Shown in pieces: positions 1-7,360 of a stretch of DNA of 10,856 bases. The stretch lies in NCBI GenBank assembly GCA_029212425.1, contig JARGNC010000019.1:12163-23018 (forward strand), read 5' to 3'. The notes under the pieces were generated by a model, which saw only the letters and a list, made by a program, of their open reading frames with translations, was not told where the DNA came from and searched no databases. A program made the translations under genes and the position numbers. This stretch comes from Phycisphaerales bacterium. GTDB lineage: Bacteria; Planctomycetota; Phycisphaerae; Phycisphaerales; UBA1924. The stretch's first letter is position 1; the number at the start of each line of letters is the position of its first letter.

Positions 1-687
1 GATGAGTCGATCGAAGAGGTGCTGACCGAGTGCTGGGGTGTCGGTGCGTTCGGGGTGCCATTGGATGGCGAGGGTAAAGGGTCGGGTTGGGTCGTCGAAG
101 GCTTCGATGACGCCGTCGTGAGCGGTGGCGAGGACGCGGTAGTGTGCGGGATCGGAGACGGCTTGGCGGTGGGATGAGTAGATGGTTCCGGAGGGGAGGA
201 CGGATTCGTCGGAGGAGGTGATGGTGTGGGGGTTGTTCCAGTGGTCGGCGTGGGTTGGATGGGTGTCGGGGAGGTGTTGGTTGAGGGATCCTCCTGCGGT
301 GAGGGCGAGCATTTGCATGCCGAGGCAGATGGCGAGGACTGGGGTTTCGGGGTTGTTGTTGAGCTGGGCGATGAGGTTGGTTTCGAACGCTTGGCGAGCG
401 GGGAGGACGGGAGTGATTTCGGGGTGGGATGGGGTGTTGAAGGGTTCGGTGATTGGGTCGTCTCCGCCGGAGAGGATGAATGCGTCGAAGCGGTTGATGA
501 GGGATTGGAGGGTTGATGGATCTGAAGGGGTTGGGGGGAGGATGACGGGGATGCCTCCGGCGTTGTGGACGGCTTGGGCGTAGGTCATGGTGAGGTAGGC
601 GGTCTCGCGGTCCTTGCGGATCATGAGATCGGAGGTGATCGCGATGAGGGGCTTTGCCGATGCGGGATTCTTGGGTAGCGTGGTCAT
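1..687 (-). CDS. Class-I glutamine amidotransferase-like hydrolase (peptidase C26 / PuuD-like), 3' end cut by window edge
   Basis: Reading leftward from an ATG at 685-687 gives 229 open codons that run off the left edge. The product resembles gamma-glutamyl-gamma-aminobutyrate hydrolase (PuuD, Peptidase_C26), which cleaves gamma-glutamyl amides with a Cys-His-Glu triad in the cytoplasm. Visible marks are the opening strand PLIAITSD (13-20), the FILSGGDDP turn (70-78), the nucleophile elbow AICLGMQML with Cys121, SSHRQAV (171-177), and DGVIEAF (191-197) leading to QWHPE with His211 and Glu213. All three triad residues are present. C26 proteins are usually about 240-255 residues, so only a short tail is missing. 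The start fits because the first beta strand begins 13 residues in. It is divergent from the DUF4340-like gene, 62 bp away. No polyamine-utilisation genes are in view, so the true substrate is open; other gamma-glutamyl amides are possible. Family call is firm, substrate is not. Confidence 0.88.
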   Translation of the reverse strand, partial: MTTLPKNPASAKPLIAITSDLMIRKDRETAYLTMTYAQAVHNAGGIPVILPPTPSDPSTLQSLINRFDAFILSGGDDPITEPFNTPSHPEITPVLPARQAFETNLIAQLNNNPETPVLAICLGMQMLALTAGGSLNQHLPDTHPTHADHWNNPHTITSSDESVLPSGTIYSSHRQAVSDPAHYRVLATAHDGVIEAFDDPTRPFTLAIQWHPERTDTPALGQHLFDRLI

Positions 688-749
688 GTTCTTTGTTTGT
701 CGGCTGTTGTTGGCGTGCGTGTCGAGGATTGATCGAATAGAGTGAGGGG
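688..749. promoter_or_regulatory. Divergent intergenic spacer between the C26-like and DUF4340-like genes
   Basis: These 62 bp separate two start codons facing away from each other, so the spacer should hold, or overlap, promoters for both genes. I find no convincing -35/-10 pair on either strand. On the plus strand GAGGGG (744-749) directly abuts the ATG with no spacer, too close for a normal ribosome site. On the minus strand no purine-rich ribosome site precedes the ATG at 687. The regulatory role is inferred from gene orientation alone. Confidence 0.35.
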
Positions 750-2168
750 ATGTCACTGCGGACTTTACTCATCTCGATTGTTGTTGCGGGCGTGCTCGCT
801 GGATTGGTCCTGATTTCTCGTGGGCTTGAGGGGTCTTCCGGTTCCGATGTTCTCAAATCGCGGACGCTTGGGATTGATGCGGTTTCGGTTGTTGAGATCG
901 AACTGCAACGGAACGGTTCGGAGCGTGAAGTTGCTCGCAGGGATGCGGGTGGGGTTGATCAATGGCGGCTGTATCTGGATGGTGAAGAAGATGACGGGCG
1001 TGGATGGTCGGGGGATCCGGTTCGGGTTCGGTCGGTGCTTCGGGCGCTTGCGACCTCGTCGATTGCTGTGGATGATGAGGAAAAAATCGGCGGTGTGTAT
1101 GGGACGCTGATGCTCAAGGATCAGGATTCGTCGTCGACTGAGATCCGGTTTGGGGATTCTGCGGCGGGTGGGTTTGTGCATGCTGAGATTGTGGATCGTG
1201 GGAAGGACGGGATCGCGACGCACCGGTGGTTTGGGCGGGTTGAACGGTCGTTGCGGGATTCGATGTTCGCGGATGGGATGAACGCTTGGCGGTCGCTTGA
1301 TCTGTTTGAGATGACGATGACAGAACTGACACAGGCGCGGTTCCAGGCGGGCAACGATGAGGCGGAGATTCAGCGGAACTCGAGTGGGTGGCGGGTGCTG
1401 CCTTGGGATGTTGCGGCTGACCCTGAGGTGGTTGGTGGGATGCTTGGACTGACGCTTGGTCTCCGGGCAGAGCGGTTCTACGACGGGGGGGTGTATACCG
1501 ATGATCTGACAGGTCTTGGTGATCCGCTTGCGGAGATCTCGTTGTTGACGCGCTCGGACACTGGTGCTGGGACAATGATCCAGATTGGATCTGGAGTAGA
1601 CAGCACGGGCAAAGAAGTGTTCGCGCGGTACACGCTCGATGATGGGCGTTCTTATGTCATCGCGGTGCTGACTGAGGGGCTCAATCGGTTGACGGCTTCG
1701 CCTCTCGCGTATGTGAAGAGATCGATCGGCGGGGTTGCTCGCGCGGACATTGCACGCGTCACCATCCAGGGGGCGGATGGAATGGATCGGTTTGAGGTTC
1801 GATCATCGCTCGGCTCGTGGGTGCGGATATCGAAGGGGAATGAAGTCGCGGCGACTCCGAGCGAGAGCAAAGCGATTGATCGGCTGCTTTCGATTCTTTC
1901 AAGCGAGCAGGCGCAGCGGGTCTATGACGGGGTTGAAGGGCGCGGAGAGGGATTTGCTGAGATCGGGGGGGTTGTGCTGACTGCGCGTGATGGAACTGCT
2001 GAGCGGTACGAGGCGGCGATTGTGCCGACGAGTGAAGGGATGCGATTGCACATATCGCGATCCTTTGACGACGAATCTGGCTTGGTATGGGTGTATGCGT
2101 CACCAGAGGCAGCGGGGAGCGGCGCTTGGATCGCGGCGGTGGGAACCGGTCCAGGCGGAACGGATTGA
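750..2168 (+). CDS. Membrane-anchored DUF4340-like protein
   Basis: 472 residues, ATG to TGA. Residues 4-23 form one hydrophobic segment after a short basic start (MSLRT), which suggests a single N-terminal membrane anchor with the rest outside the cytoplasmic membrane. No lipobox cysteine is seen. The body has a recurring layout: a Trp-led strand, then a Val/Leu helix, then an acidic or Tyr-Asp stretch and a Gly-rich strand, at about 72-120, 214-265 and 357-415. This matches the style of DUF4340 proteins, which often sit beside GldG-like ABC-2 transport proteins. No such transporter is in this window, so the gene is either an orphan or its partner lies elsewhere. No catalytic motif is visible. 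It is the only plus-strand gene, and its codons favour G and T endings (see the strand-skew finding). The start is supported by the anchor beginning right after it. The family call is by eye and moderate; a generic secreted beta-rich protein is the alternative. Confidence 0.62.
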   Translation: MSLRTLLISIVVAGVLAGLVLISRGLEGSSGSDVLKSRTLGIDAVSVVEIELQRNGSEREVARRDAGGVDQWRLYLDGEEDDGRGWSGDPVRVRSVLRALATSSIAVDDEEKIGGVYGTLMLKDQDSSSTEIRFGDSAAGGFVHAEIVDRGKDGIATHRWFGRVERSLRDSMFADGMNAWRSLDLFEMTMTELTQARFQAGNDEAEIQRNSSGWRVLPWDVAADPEVVGGMLGLTLGLRAERFYDGGVYTDDLTGLGDPLAEISLLTRSDTGAGTMIQIGSGVDSTGKEVFARYTLDDGRSYVIAVLTEGLNRLTASPLAYVKRSIGGVARADIARVTIQGADGMDRFEVRSSLGSWVRISKGNEVAATPSESKAIDRLLSILSSEQAQRVYDGVEGRGEGFAEIGGVVLTARDGTAERYEAAIVPTSEGMRLHISRSFDDESGLVWVYASPEAAGSGAWIAAVGTGPGGTD

Positions 2169-2221
2169 GACTGCATTTGTACAGTCATTGAAGCGGTCAG
2201 CTTGAATACAACTCGATGGAG
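2169..2221. other. Convergent intergenic gap between DUF4340-like gene and purD
   Basis: 53 bp lie between two facing stop codons. Two weak hairpins can be drawn: GACTG/CAGTC (2169-2173 with 2182-2186) and AACTC/GAGTT (2210-2214 with 2219-2223, overlapping the purD stop). Each has only five base pairs and neither is followed by a T run, so neither is a credible intrinsic terminator. Termination here is probably factor-dependent or lies inside the coding ends. Confidence 0.3.
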
Positions 2222-3559
2222 TTATGATTTGGCTGGGATTGCTGCTGGTGCTGCGATGTCGGTGCGGAGTTGTTTGCCTTTGAAGTCGATGAGGTCGCAC
2301 GCTTGGTACGCGAGGTCGCGGGCTTGTTCGCGGGTGGGTGCGGTTGCGGTGACGGAGAGAACTCTGCCTCCATTGGTGTAGAGATCGCCTTTGGTCATTT
2401 TGGTTCCGGCGTGATGCACTTGGACATTTGGGAGTTCTTGGGCTTGCTCTACGCCGGTGATGACATCACCGATGCGTGGGTTGGTTGGGTAGTCTTCTGA
2501 GGCGAGGATGACGGTCACCGCGTGGTCATCGGAGAAGCGGACATCCGCTTTGTCGAGTGTTCCCGCAGCGGTCGCGGCGAGCAGCTCGATGGCATCGGAT
2601 TCGAGGCGTGCGAGGAGGGGCTGGCATTCTGGATCTCCGAAGCGGACATTGAACTCGAGGACTTTTGGTCCGCCTGGGGTGAGCATGATCCCTGCGTAGA
2701 GAACGCCTTTGAAGTCGATTTCATCACGGCGGAGCGCATCGGCGACGGGGACGAGGACTTCGGATTCGATCTGGTGGCTCAGTTCGTCGGTGAGGGTTCC
2801 GGATGGACAGAATGCGCCCATTCCTCCGGTGTTGGGTCCCTTGTCATTGTCGAGGAGACGCTTGTGGTCTTGGCAGGGAGGGAGCACCAGGATGTTCTTT
2901 CCGTCGTAGAGCGCGAGGACGGAGACTTCTGTGCCTTTGAGTTTTTCTTCGAGGAGGATTTCATTGCCGGCGTCGCCGAAGATTTTCTTGCGGAGGATTT
3001 GGTCGATTGCGTCGAGTGCTTCTTCGGTTGTTGAGGGGACGATGACGCCTTTGCCTTTGGCGAGTCCGGTTGCTTTGACGACATACGGCTCGTCGCGGGT
3101 TTTCATGTAGTCGTCTGCATGGTCAGCGTCGCGGAAGGTTTTGCCTTCTGCGGTTGGGATCGACGCGGCGCGCATGATTTGCTTTGCGTATGCCTTGTCG
3201 GACTCGAGTTGTGCTCCTCGCTGGGACGGTCCGAAGACGAGGCGTTTGGTGCCGTCGGCTCGTTTGGCGAGTTTGTCGGCCCATCCTTCTGCGAGGGGAT
3301 CCTCAGGTCCGATGACGATGAGACTGATGTTGCACTGGTCGCAGAACTGGCTGAGTCGGTAGAATTTTTCGTTCGCGTAGTCGATTTCGATTGGGTGTGC
3401 GTGCTGTGCGATCCCAGGGTTTTGGGTGTGGGTTGCGTAGAGGGTGCCGAGCTTTGGGGATTTGGCAATCGCTTGAGCGAGTGCGTGTTCGCGTGCTCCC
3501 CCTCCGATGAGGAGGACATTGACGGGTTCGCTTTGGGTGTTTGATTGCTGGGGGGTCAT
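2222..3559 (-). CDS. purD: Phosphoribosylamine-glycine ligase (GAR synthetase)
   Basis: 445 residues, ATG (3557-3559) to TAA. The enzyme joins glycine to 5-phosphoribosylamine using ATP, the second step of de novo purine synthesis, in the cytosol. The fold order is complete: N domain with NVLLIGGGAREHAL (14-27) and GPEDPLAEG (84-92); ATP-grasp part with GPSQRGAQLESDK (110-122), VVKATGLAKGKGV (160-172), LLEEKLKGTEVSV (202-214), the PurD signature region QDHKRLLDNDKGPNTGGMGA (230-249) and metal-site LEFNVRFGDPE (301-311); then a C domain with GGRVLSV (397-403). Length is slightly above the usual 420-430, owing to about 13 extra N-terminal residues. No nearer in-frame ATG exists, so the start stands, though no ribosome site is visible upstream. 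It is a single gene; no other pur genes are in view. The preceding protease terminator ends 39 bp before its start, so purD likely has its own promoter. Confidence 0.97.
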   Translation of the reverse strand: MTPQQSNTQSEPVNVLLIGGGAREHALAQAIAKSPKLGTLYATHTQNPGIAQHAHPIEIDYANEKFYRLSQFCDQCNISLIVIGPEDPLAEGWADKLAKRADGTKRLVFGPSQRGAQLESDKAYAKQIMRAASIPTAEGKTFRDADHADDYMKTRDEPYVVKATGLAKGKGVIVPSTTEEALDAIDQILRKKIFGDAGNEILLEEKLKGTEVSVLALYDGKNILVLPPCQDHKRLLDNDKGPNTGGMGAFCPSGTLTDELSHQIESEVLVPVADALRRDEIDFKGVLYAGIMLTPGGPKVLEFNVRFGDPECQPLLARLESDAIELLAATAAGTLDKADVRFSDDHAVTVILASEDYPTNPRIGDVITGVEQAQELPNVQVHHAGTKMTKGDLYTNGGRVLSVTATAPTREQARDLAYQACDLIDFKGKQLRTDIAAPAAIPAKS

Positions 3560-3597
3560 GGGGTGATCGTAGGCGTTTTGGATTGGAAATAGGCATG

Positions 3598-3624
3598 AAA
3601 AAACCGGGAGATGTCTCCCGGTTT
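3598..3624 (-). terminator. Rho-independent terminator of the subtilase gene
   Basis: 3601-3611 and 3614-3624 are perfect inverted copies (AAACCGGGAGA / TCTCCCGGTTT). Allowing a four-base loop, this folds into a 10-bp GC-centred stem. Read on the minus strand, the stem runs into six T residues (3603 down to 3598). It lies about 35 bp past the TAA of the protease gene. On the plus strand the following sequence is not T-rich beyond the stem, so it acts mainly in the minus direction. Confidence 0.9.
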
Positions 3625-3658
3625 GTGAGGAATGAGATGAATTATTCAGCAGGGCTGG

Positions 3659-6600
3659 TTATGGGCAGCCGGCACCGAAAGCTGCGAGGAATGCGCTGAC
3701 ATCGAGGAAGTTGAATGTTCCATCAGCGACAAAGTCTGCGCCTCGGTTTCCAGCTCCGAAGAGTGCGAGGAACTCGCTGACATCGAGGAAGTTGAGGCTT
3801 CCATCGTCGTTGAGATCTGCTGGGCAATCTGCAGGAGCGGATGGGTAGGTTGAGAGGTCTGACTGGATGAAGTCAGGGTCAACACCATTTCCTCCGGAAA
3901 GGCCGACGATGGCATCGCTTGAATCGATGCGTTCCCATGAGATGACGATGGTGCCATCGTGATGGAGTTCGATTTGGAAGGTGTTCTGGTTCCCTCCTGA
4001 GTATTCGGTGACGGCGTCGTAGCTGATAACGACACGATCTCCGAGTTGTTGTTGGTAGACCGATCCGGAATCGGATGGGTTGAGGTCATCGAAGAGTCCG
4101 GACACACGACGGGTATCGAAGTGGTCAGAGAAGTCTTCGGTGTAATCGGTATCGGATGCTCCGAAGGTGATGTATCCGTTTGATCCGATGTAGAAGGAGG
4201 TGTATTCGTCGCCGTAGATTGCGACGGAGTTGCCTCCTGAGATGTTGATGAGTTCTGAGTCATCATCGGAGAGTGAGACGAAGTTTCCATCTGTTGGCTC
4301 GTATGGGAGGACTCCTCCTGCGAGCGGTTCGATGTAGGCTTTGTATCCTTCTGGTCCTGCATCTGGGACGAAGGTGAGGGTCATTCCTTCGAGGTCCAGA
4401 CCTGATTCAAACTCTTCTGTGAAGAAGTCTGGGATGTCTGGGGTGGTGAAGGTGTATCCCGCGCCGTTGTTGTCGTCGGAGGAGGTGTTGCCTGCTCCGT
4501 CTTCAGCATCGACGGTGAAGAAGTAGGTGGTTTCATCGGTGAGACCTGAGATCCCGATGGAGTGCGAGGTTGCGAGAGCACCAGCGCTGACGGAGTTGTT
4601 GAGTGCTCCCATGCTTGTGCCGTAGTGGAAGGTCACCTTTGATGGTTCATCGAAGTCTGCGTTGAGTGTCGCGGCGCGTGCTTCGACATCGGTTGCGACG
4701 GCGTTGGAGATGACTGGCGCGGTGCAGTCAACGGTTGCTGTTGCATCGACGACGATGTTTGAGCCGCCGTTGCCGTCGTCTGCGTCGAGGTAGGACGCGG
4801 TGACGGTGTCACCTTCGCTGATTGCGAGGTCTGCCCCACCGCTGCTTGAGTAGGTGAATGAAGCGGTGAACGCTGAGGATTCTGGTGCGGTTTCGGTGAG
4901 CGTGAGCATGAAACCAGCGTCGGAATCTGAGGAGATCATGACATCAACGGTGTCGACGATTGCGTCTGAGGTGTTGAGGTCACAGTCGACGACTTGGACT
5001 GAGGTTTCACCGTCGCAGTTGAAGAGGTTGCCGCCCATGGAGATGAGACCTGCTGATGAGCAGTTGATGAGCGTTGAGGAGGAGACGACACCGAAGGACT
5101 GGGTTGGTCCTTGTGGGATGTTGAATCCGGTGACCTCGACGGTGTATCCGCCTGGGATTGGGTTTGCGATGGAGACTTGCTCGATGTTGTTGAGGTGGTC
5201 AGCGACGGATTGGACGGCGTTGCCGCTTGGGTTCGCTGGATCGAGTGTCCAAGGGAGGTATGGGTTCCCGTTTGGATCGATGATGCGGAGGTCGAGGTCG
5301 TTGACGAGGGCGTTGCCTGAGTTTGGCGTGCCTGGCGCGTCGTCCCATGCGATGGTGACGCGGAGTTCGGTTTCACCTGGTGCGACGATGATGACGCCTT
5401 GGTAGGTTCCACCTGAGGCGACTTCTGCTTCAACGACATTCTCTGCGATGACGGCATCGATTGCGGCGTCCGCACGGACTGAGCCGTAGCCGTATTGGTA
5501 ATCGGGTCCGACATTTCCTCGGTCAACTGCTGTGTTTGCGAGGAGTGCTTTGAGTGTTGCGTTGCGTAGGTCTTCGCGGTCCGGGAAGGTGTCGCGGTAT
5601 TGTTGGAGAATGAGGGCTGCGATACCGGTTACGGTTGGCGCTGCCATTGAGGTGCCGCACTTGTTGCCGTAGCTTGTGAATCCGAATGATGAGAGTGAGG
5701 TGACTCCACCATCACCACCGACTTGACAACCTGGGGCTGAGATGTCCGGCTTGATTCGGCCGTCGTCTGTTGGTCCCCATGAGGAGAAGGAGCTGGTGCC
5801 GTCGGTGTCTGCGTCGACTGAGCCGACAGCGATGTGGTTTTTCGCACATGCTGGTGGAGCGGTTGAGAAGAACTCGCCGAAGTTGCCGTTGTCGTCACCG
5901 AGACAGCGTGAGGTTTGGCGTTCGTTGCCGTTTGCCCAGACGATGCGGAATGGATTTCCGAGTGAGCCACCTGCGATGGAGTCGATGAGTGCGGAGGTGA
6001 TTCCGTAGTTTCCGGTCCAGTCACAGGGGTATCCGTTTGGCGCGGTGTTGGTACCGATGGAGTTGTTTGAGAGGTCTGCGCCGTAGACATTGATTGCTTC
6101 GGTGTAGTCTGCTTCGATGTCACCTGGATCGGTGTAGAGGAAGCCTTGCATGAGGCCGCCTTCTTGCTCGAATCCGTAGGAGATGAGTTCGACTGCCGGG
6201 GCCATTCCTCGGTTGTTCCCGCTTGAAGCGGTGCCGTCCCCACCGACGGTGCCGCCGACATGGGTTGCGTGGTCTGAGGTTCCTGCGGTGTCTGATGTCC
6301 CGACGGTCATGCGTCCGTCGATGTCTGCGTGGTTTGCCATGCGTCCGCCGTCGTAGATGAGGGCGGTCACACCTGAACCATCGAGGTTGTATGGTGCGGC
6401 GTTGACGGTGTTGACATTGGTCAGTGCGCGGTTTTCTGCGTTGAGTTCGCCGAGACCTGGGAGTGGTGGCTCGGCCCACATGACGCTGTCGTCGCTGACG
6501 AGTTCACCGATGCGTGAAGCTGGGAGGTGGAACACGACCGCGTTGACGGAGTTGATGCGGGAGTTGACCTTCGCGCCAAGATTCGCGGCGAGACGATCGG

Positions 6601-7192
6601 ACTCAGCATTGGCATCCGCGTCTTGGTGGAACTGGACGACCACTGCAACGGTTGGGTCGATCCCTGCACGATCGAACTCTTCGAGCAGGATTGACTCGGA
6701 GCTGACACGGTCTTTGAGCTCGGACTTGGCGACGGCGCCGTCGAAGGAGACGGCCCATGGGTGGACGATTCCTGTGAGCAGGTCTTTGTGGAGTTTTTGG
6801 TAGGTCTTAATCTCGGTGATGTTCGCGAGGGTTGAGCTTGAGAGTGCTGCGGAGTCCGCGTCTTGCGAGAGGGTTGCGAAGTAGTGCGTTGATCCGAGGG
6901 AATTTAAAAGGTTGAGTCCCTGGGCTTGAAGCGCAGCTCGCTCATTTGCAGAGATTGGACGCGAGAGGGTGACGAGTACGCGAGACTCGGTGGTTCGCTT
7001 GGTGAGGTTTGTGATCTCCGCTTTGAGCTGAGCGGAGGACATGAGATTCATTTGATCGACCAGGCCGTTGGTCCAGCGGATTGCTGGTGCCATGGGTGAT
7101 GCTGGTTGTGGCGCTGCGAACGCGGTTCCTGCGGCGGCAGCAATGATGAGCGCTCCGCAGAGTTTGCGGTGCGAGATGGCGATGGGACGCAT
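3659..7192 (-). CDS. Secreted multi-domain subtilisin-like (S8) serine protease with C-terminal GC-type dockerin
   Basis: 1177 residues from the ATG at 7190-7192, chosen over an in-frame TTG at 7300 because a GAGGAG site lies 6 nt upstream, a signal peptide begins there, and the TTG lies inside the likely -35 box. Order: signal peptide 1-26 (cut near AFA-AP); two I9-like propeptide modules at about 70-132 and 181-241; S8 catalytic domain about 265-580 with Asp281 (YDGG), His308 (HATHVGG), oxyanion Asn423 (GNE) and Ser515 (GTSMAAP); a KP-43-like beta-sandwich about 585-705 (LVNDLDL, PNG, YTVEV); a beta module about 708-823 with GDTVTASYLDADDG; an FN3-like domain 825-918; a nidogen-like beta domain about 940-1112; then dockerin-like loops 1126-1137 and 1153-1164, ending GCP. 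The full catalytic set suggests an active exported enzyme degrading outside protein. Anchoring by the dockerin is inferred. Names of the middle beta domains are by eye. Confidence 0.95.
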   Translation of the reverse strand: MRPIAISHRKLCGALIIAAAAGTAFAAPQPASPMAPAIRWTNGLVDQMNLMSSAQLKAEITNLTKRTTESRVLVTLSRPISANERAALQAQGLNLLNSLGSTHYFATLSQDADSAALSSSTLANITEIKTYQKLHKDLLTGIVHPWAVSFDGAVAKSELKDRVSSESILLEEFDRAGIDPTVAVVVQFHQDADANAESDRLAANLGAKVNSRINSVNAVVFHLPASRIGELVSDDSVMWAEPPLPGLGELNAENRALTNVNTVNAAPYNLDGSGVTALIYDGGRMANHADIDGRMTVGTSDTAGTSDHATHVGGTVGGDGTASSGNNRGMAPAVELISYGFEQEGGLMQGFLYTDPGDIEADYTEAINVYGADLSNNSIGTNTAPNGYPCDWTGNYGITSALIDSIAGGSLGNPFRIVWANGNERQTSRCLGDDNGNFGEFFSTAPPACAKNHIAVGSVDADTDGTSSFSSWGPTDDGRIKPDISAPGCQVGGDGGVTSLSSFGFTSYGNKCGTSMAAPTVTGIAALILQQYRDTFPDREDLRNATLKALLANTAVDRGNVGPDYQYGYGSVRADAAIDAVIAENVVEAEVASGGTYQGVIIVAPGETELRVTIAWDDAPGTPNSGNALVNDLDLRIIDPNGNPYLPWTLDPANPSGNAVQSVADHLNNIEQVSIANPIPGGYTVEVTGFNIPQGPTQSFGVVSSSTLINCSSAGLISMGGNLFNCDGETSVQVVDCDLNTSDAIVDTVDVMISSDSDAGFMLTLTETAPESSAFTASFTYSSSGGADLAISEGDTVTASYLDADDGNGGSNIVVDATATVDCTAPVISNAVATDVEARAATLNADFDEPSKVTFHYGTSMGALNNSVSAGALATSHSIGISGLTDETTYFFTVDAEDGAGNTSSDDNNGAGYTFTTPDIPDFFTEEFESGLDLEGMTLTFVPDAGPEGYKAYIEPLAGGVLPYEPTDGNFVSLSDDDSELINISGGNSVAIYGDEYTSFYIGSNGYITFGASDTDYTEDFSDHFDTRRVSGLFDDLNPSDSGSVYQQQLGDRVVISYDAVTEYSGGNQNTFQIELHHDGTIVISWERIDSSDAIVGLSGGNGVDPDFIQSDLSTYPSAPADCPADLNDDGSLNFLDVSEFLALFGAGNRGADFVADGTFNFLDVSAFLAAFGAGCP
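3684..3805 (-). repeat. Two DNA-level repeats encoding the dockerin loops
   Basis: About 41 bp starting at 3684 recurs at 3765 with few changes; the copies share the stretch CGCTGACATCGAGGAAGTTG. The offset is 81 bp, or 27 residues, in frame. They encode the paired FLDVSxFLAxFGAG segments of the C-terminal dockerin. The near identity reflects either a recent duplication or strong constraint on the module. Confidence 0.85.
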
Positions 7193-7198
7193 GTGAAT

Positions 7199-7204
7199 CT
7201 CCTC
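7199..7204 (-). promoter_or_regulatory. Ribosome binding site deciding the subtilase start
   Basis: On the minus strand GAGGAG lies 6 nt before the ATG at 7192. It is the clearest Shine-Dalgarno sequence in the window, where most genes lack one, and it fixes the start just ahead of the signal peptide. Confidence 0.8.
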
Positions 7205-7242
7205 AGGACAGATTTTGGCGATGGCCACGAGTGGACCGATAA

Positions 7243-7262
7243 CGCGGCGATACTCAGCCGCG
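7243..7262 (-). other. Stem-loop in the subtilase 5' leader
   Basis: CGCGGC at 7243-7248 and GCCGCG at 7257-7262 form a 6-bp pure GC stem (7 bp with the flanking A-T pair) around an 8-base loop. It lies at the very start of the predicted transcript, just past the expected transcription start near 7265. It could protect the 5' end of the message or be a protein site; no T run follows, so it is not a terminator. Confidence 0.4.
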
Positions 7263-7271
7263 TGACGGTGC

Positions 7272-7300
7272 ATGTTCGCAGAAATGCGTAGACCTGTCAA
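7272..7300 (-). promoter_or_regulatory. Sigma70-type promoter for the subtilase gene
   Basis: On the minus strand a perfect TTGACA (7300-7295) is followed by exactly 17 bp and then GAACAT (7277-7272), which matches TATAAT at three of six positions. It lies in the gap between proS and the protease. The implied start near 7265 leaves a leader of about 73 nt. An 8-bp palindrome TGGGCCCA at 7308-7315, just upstream of the -35, could be an operator. The weak -10 suggests either low basal activity or help from an activator. Confidence 0.55.
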
Positions 7301-7360
7301 TGGGAGATGGGCCCAAATTGCGGGAAATCTCGGACGAATGGGGCGACCGATTGGTCTAGG

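Noticed and set aside
182..583. A 133-codon plus-strand open frame near the left edge
   Set aside because: It is antisense to the C26-like gene, which has a full Cys-His-Glu triad. The plus frame is Trp/Gly/Arg-rich without motifs.
750..2168. Foreign origin of the DUF4340-like gene based on its different codon endings
   Set aside because: The same G/T excess on the plus strand continues through the neighbouring minus genes, so strand skew explains it.
2169..2223. Bidirectional terminator between the convergent genes
   Set aside because: Only 5-bp stems and no T run on either strand.
3684..3805. Possible CRISPR or other array from the 81-bp spaced repeats
   Set aside because: Only two copies, in frame, encoding paired dockerin loops inside a clear coding region.
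3646..4362. A 238-codon Ser/Thr-rich open frame on the minus strand
   Set aside because: It is an out-of-frame shadow of the protease C-terminal domains; its low-complexity Ser/Thr make-up mirrors the codon pattern of the real gene.
5629..6261. A 210-codon open frame within the protease catalytic domain
   Set aside because: Shadow frame. The overlapping frame carries the S8 His, Asn and Ser motifs.
7193..7300. Extended protease N-terminus from a TTG at 7300
   Set aside because: It would add 36 residues before a good signal peptide and would place the start codon in the probable -35 box; the ATG at 7192 has a well-spaced GAGGAG.
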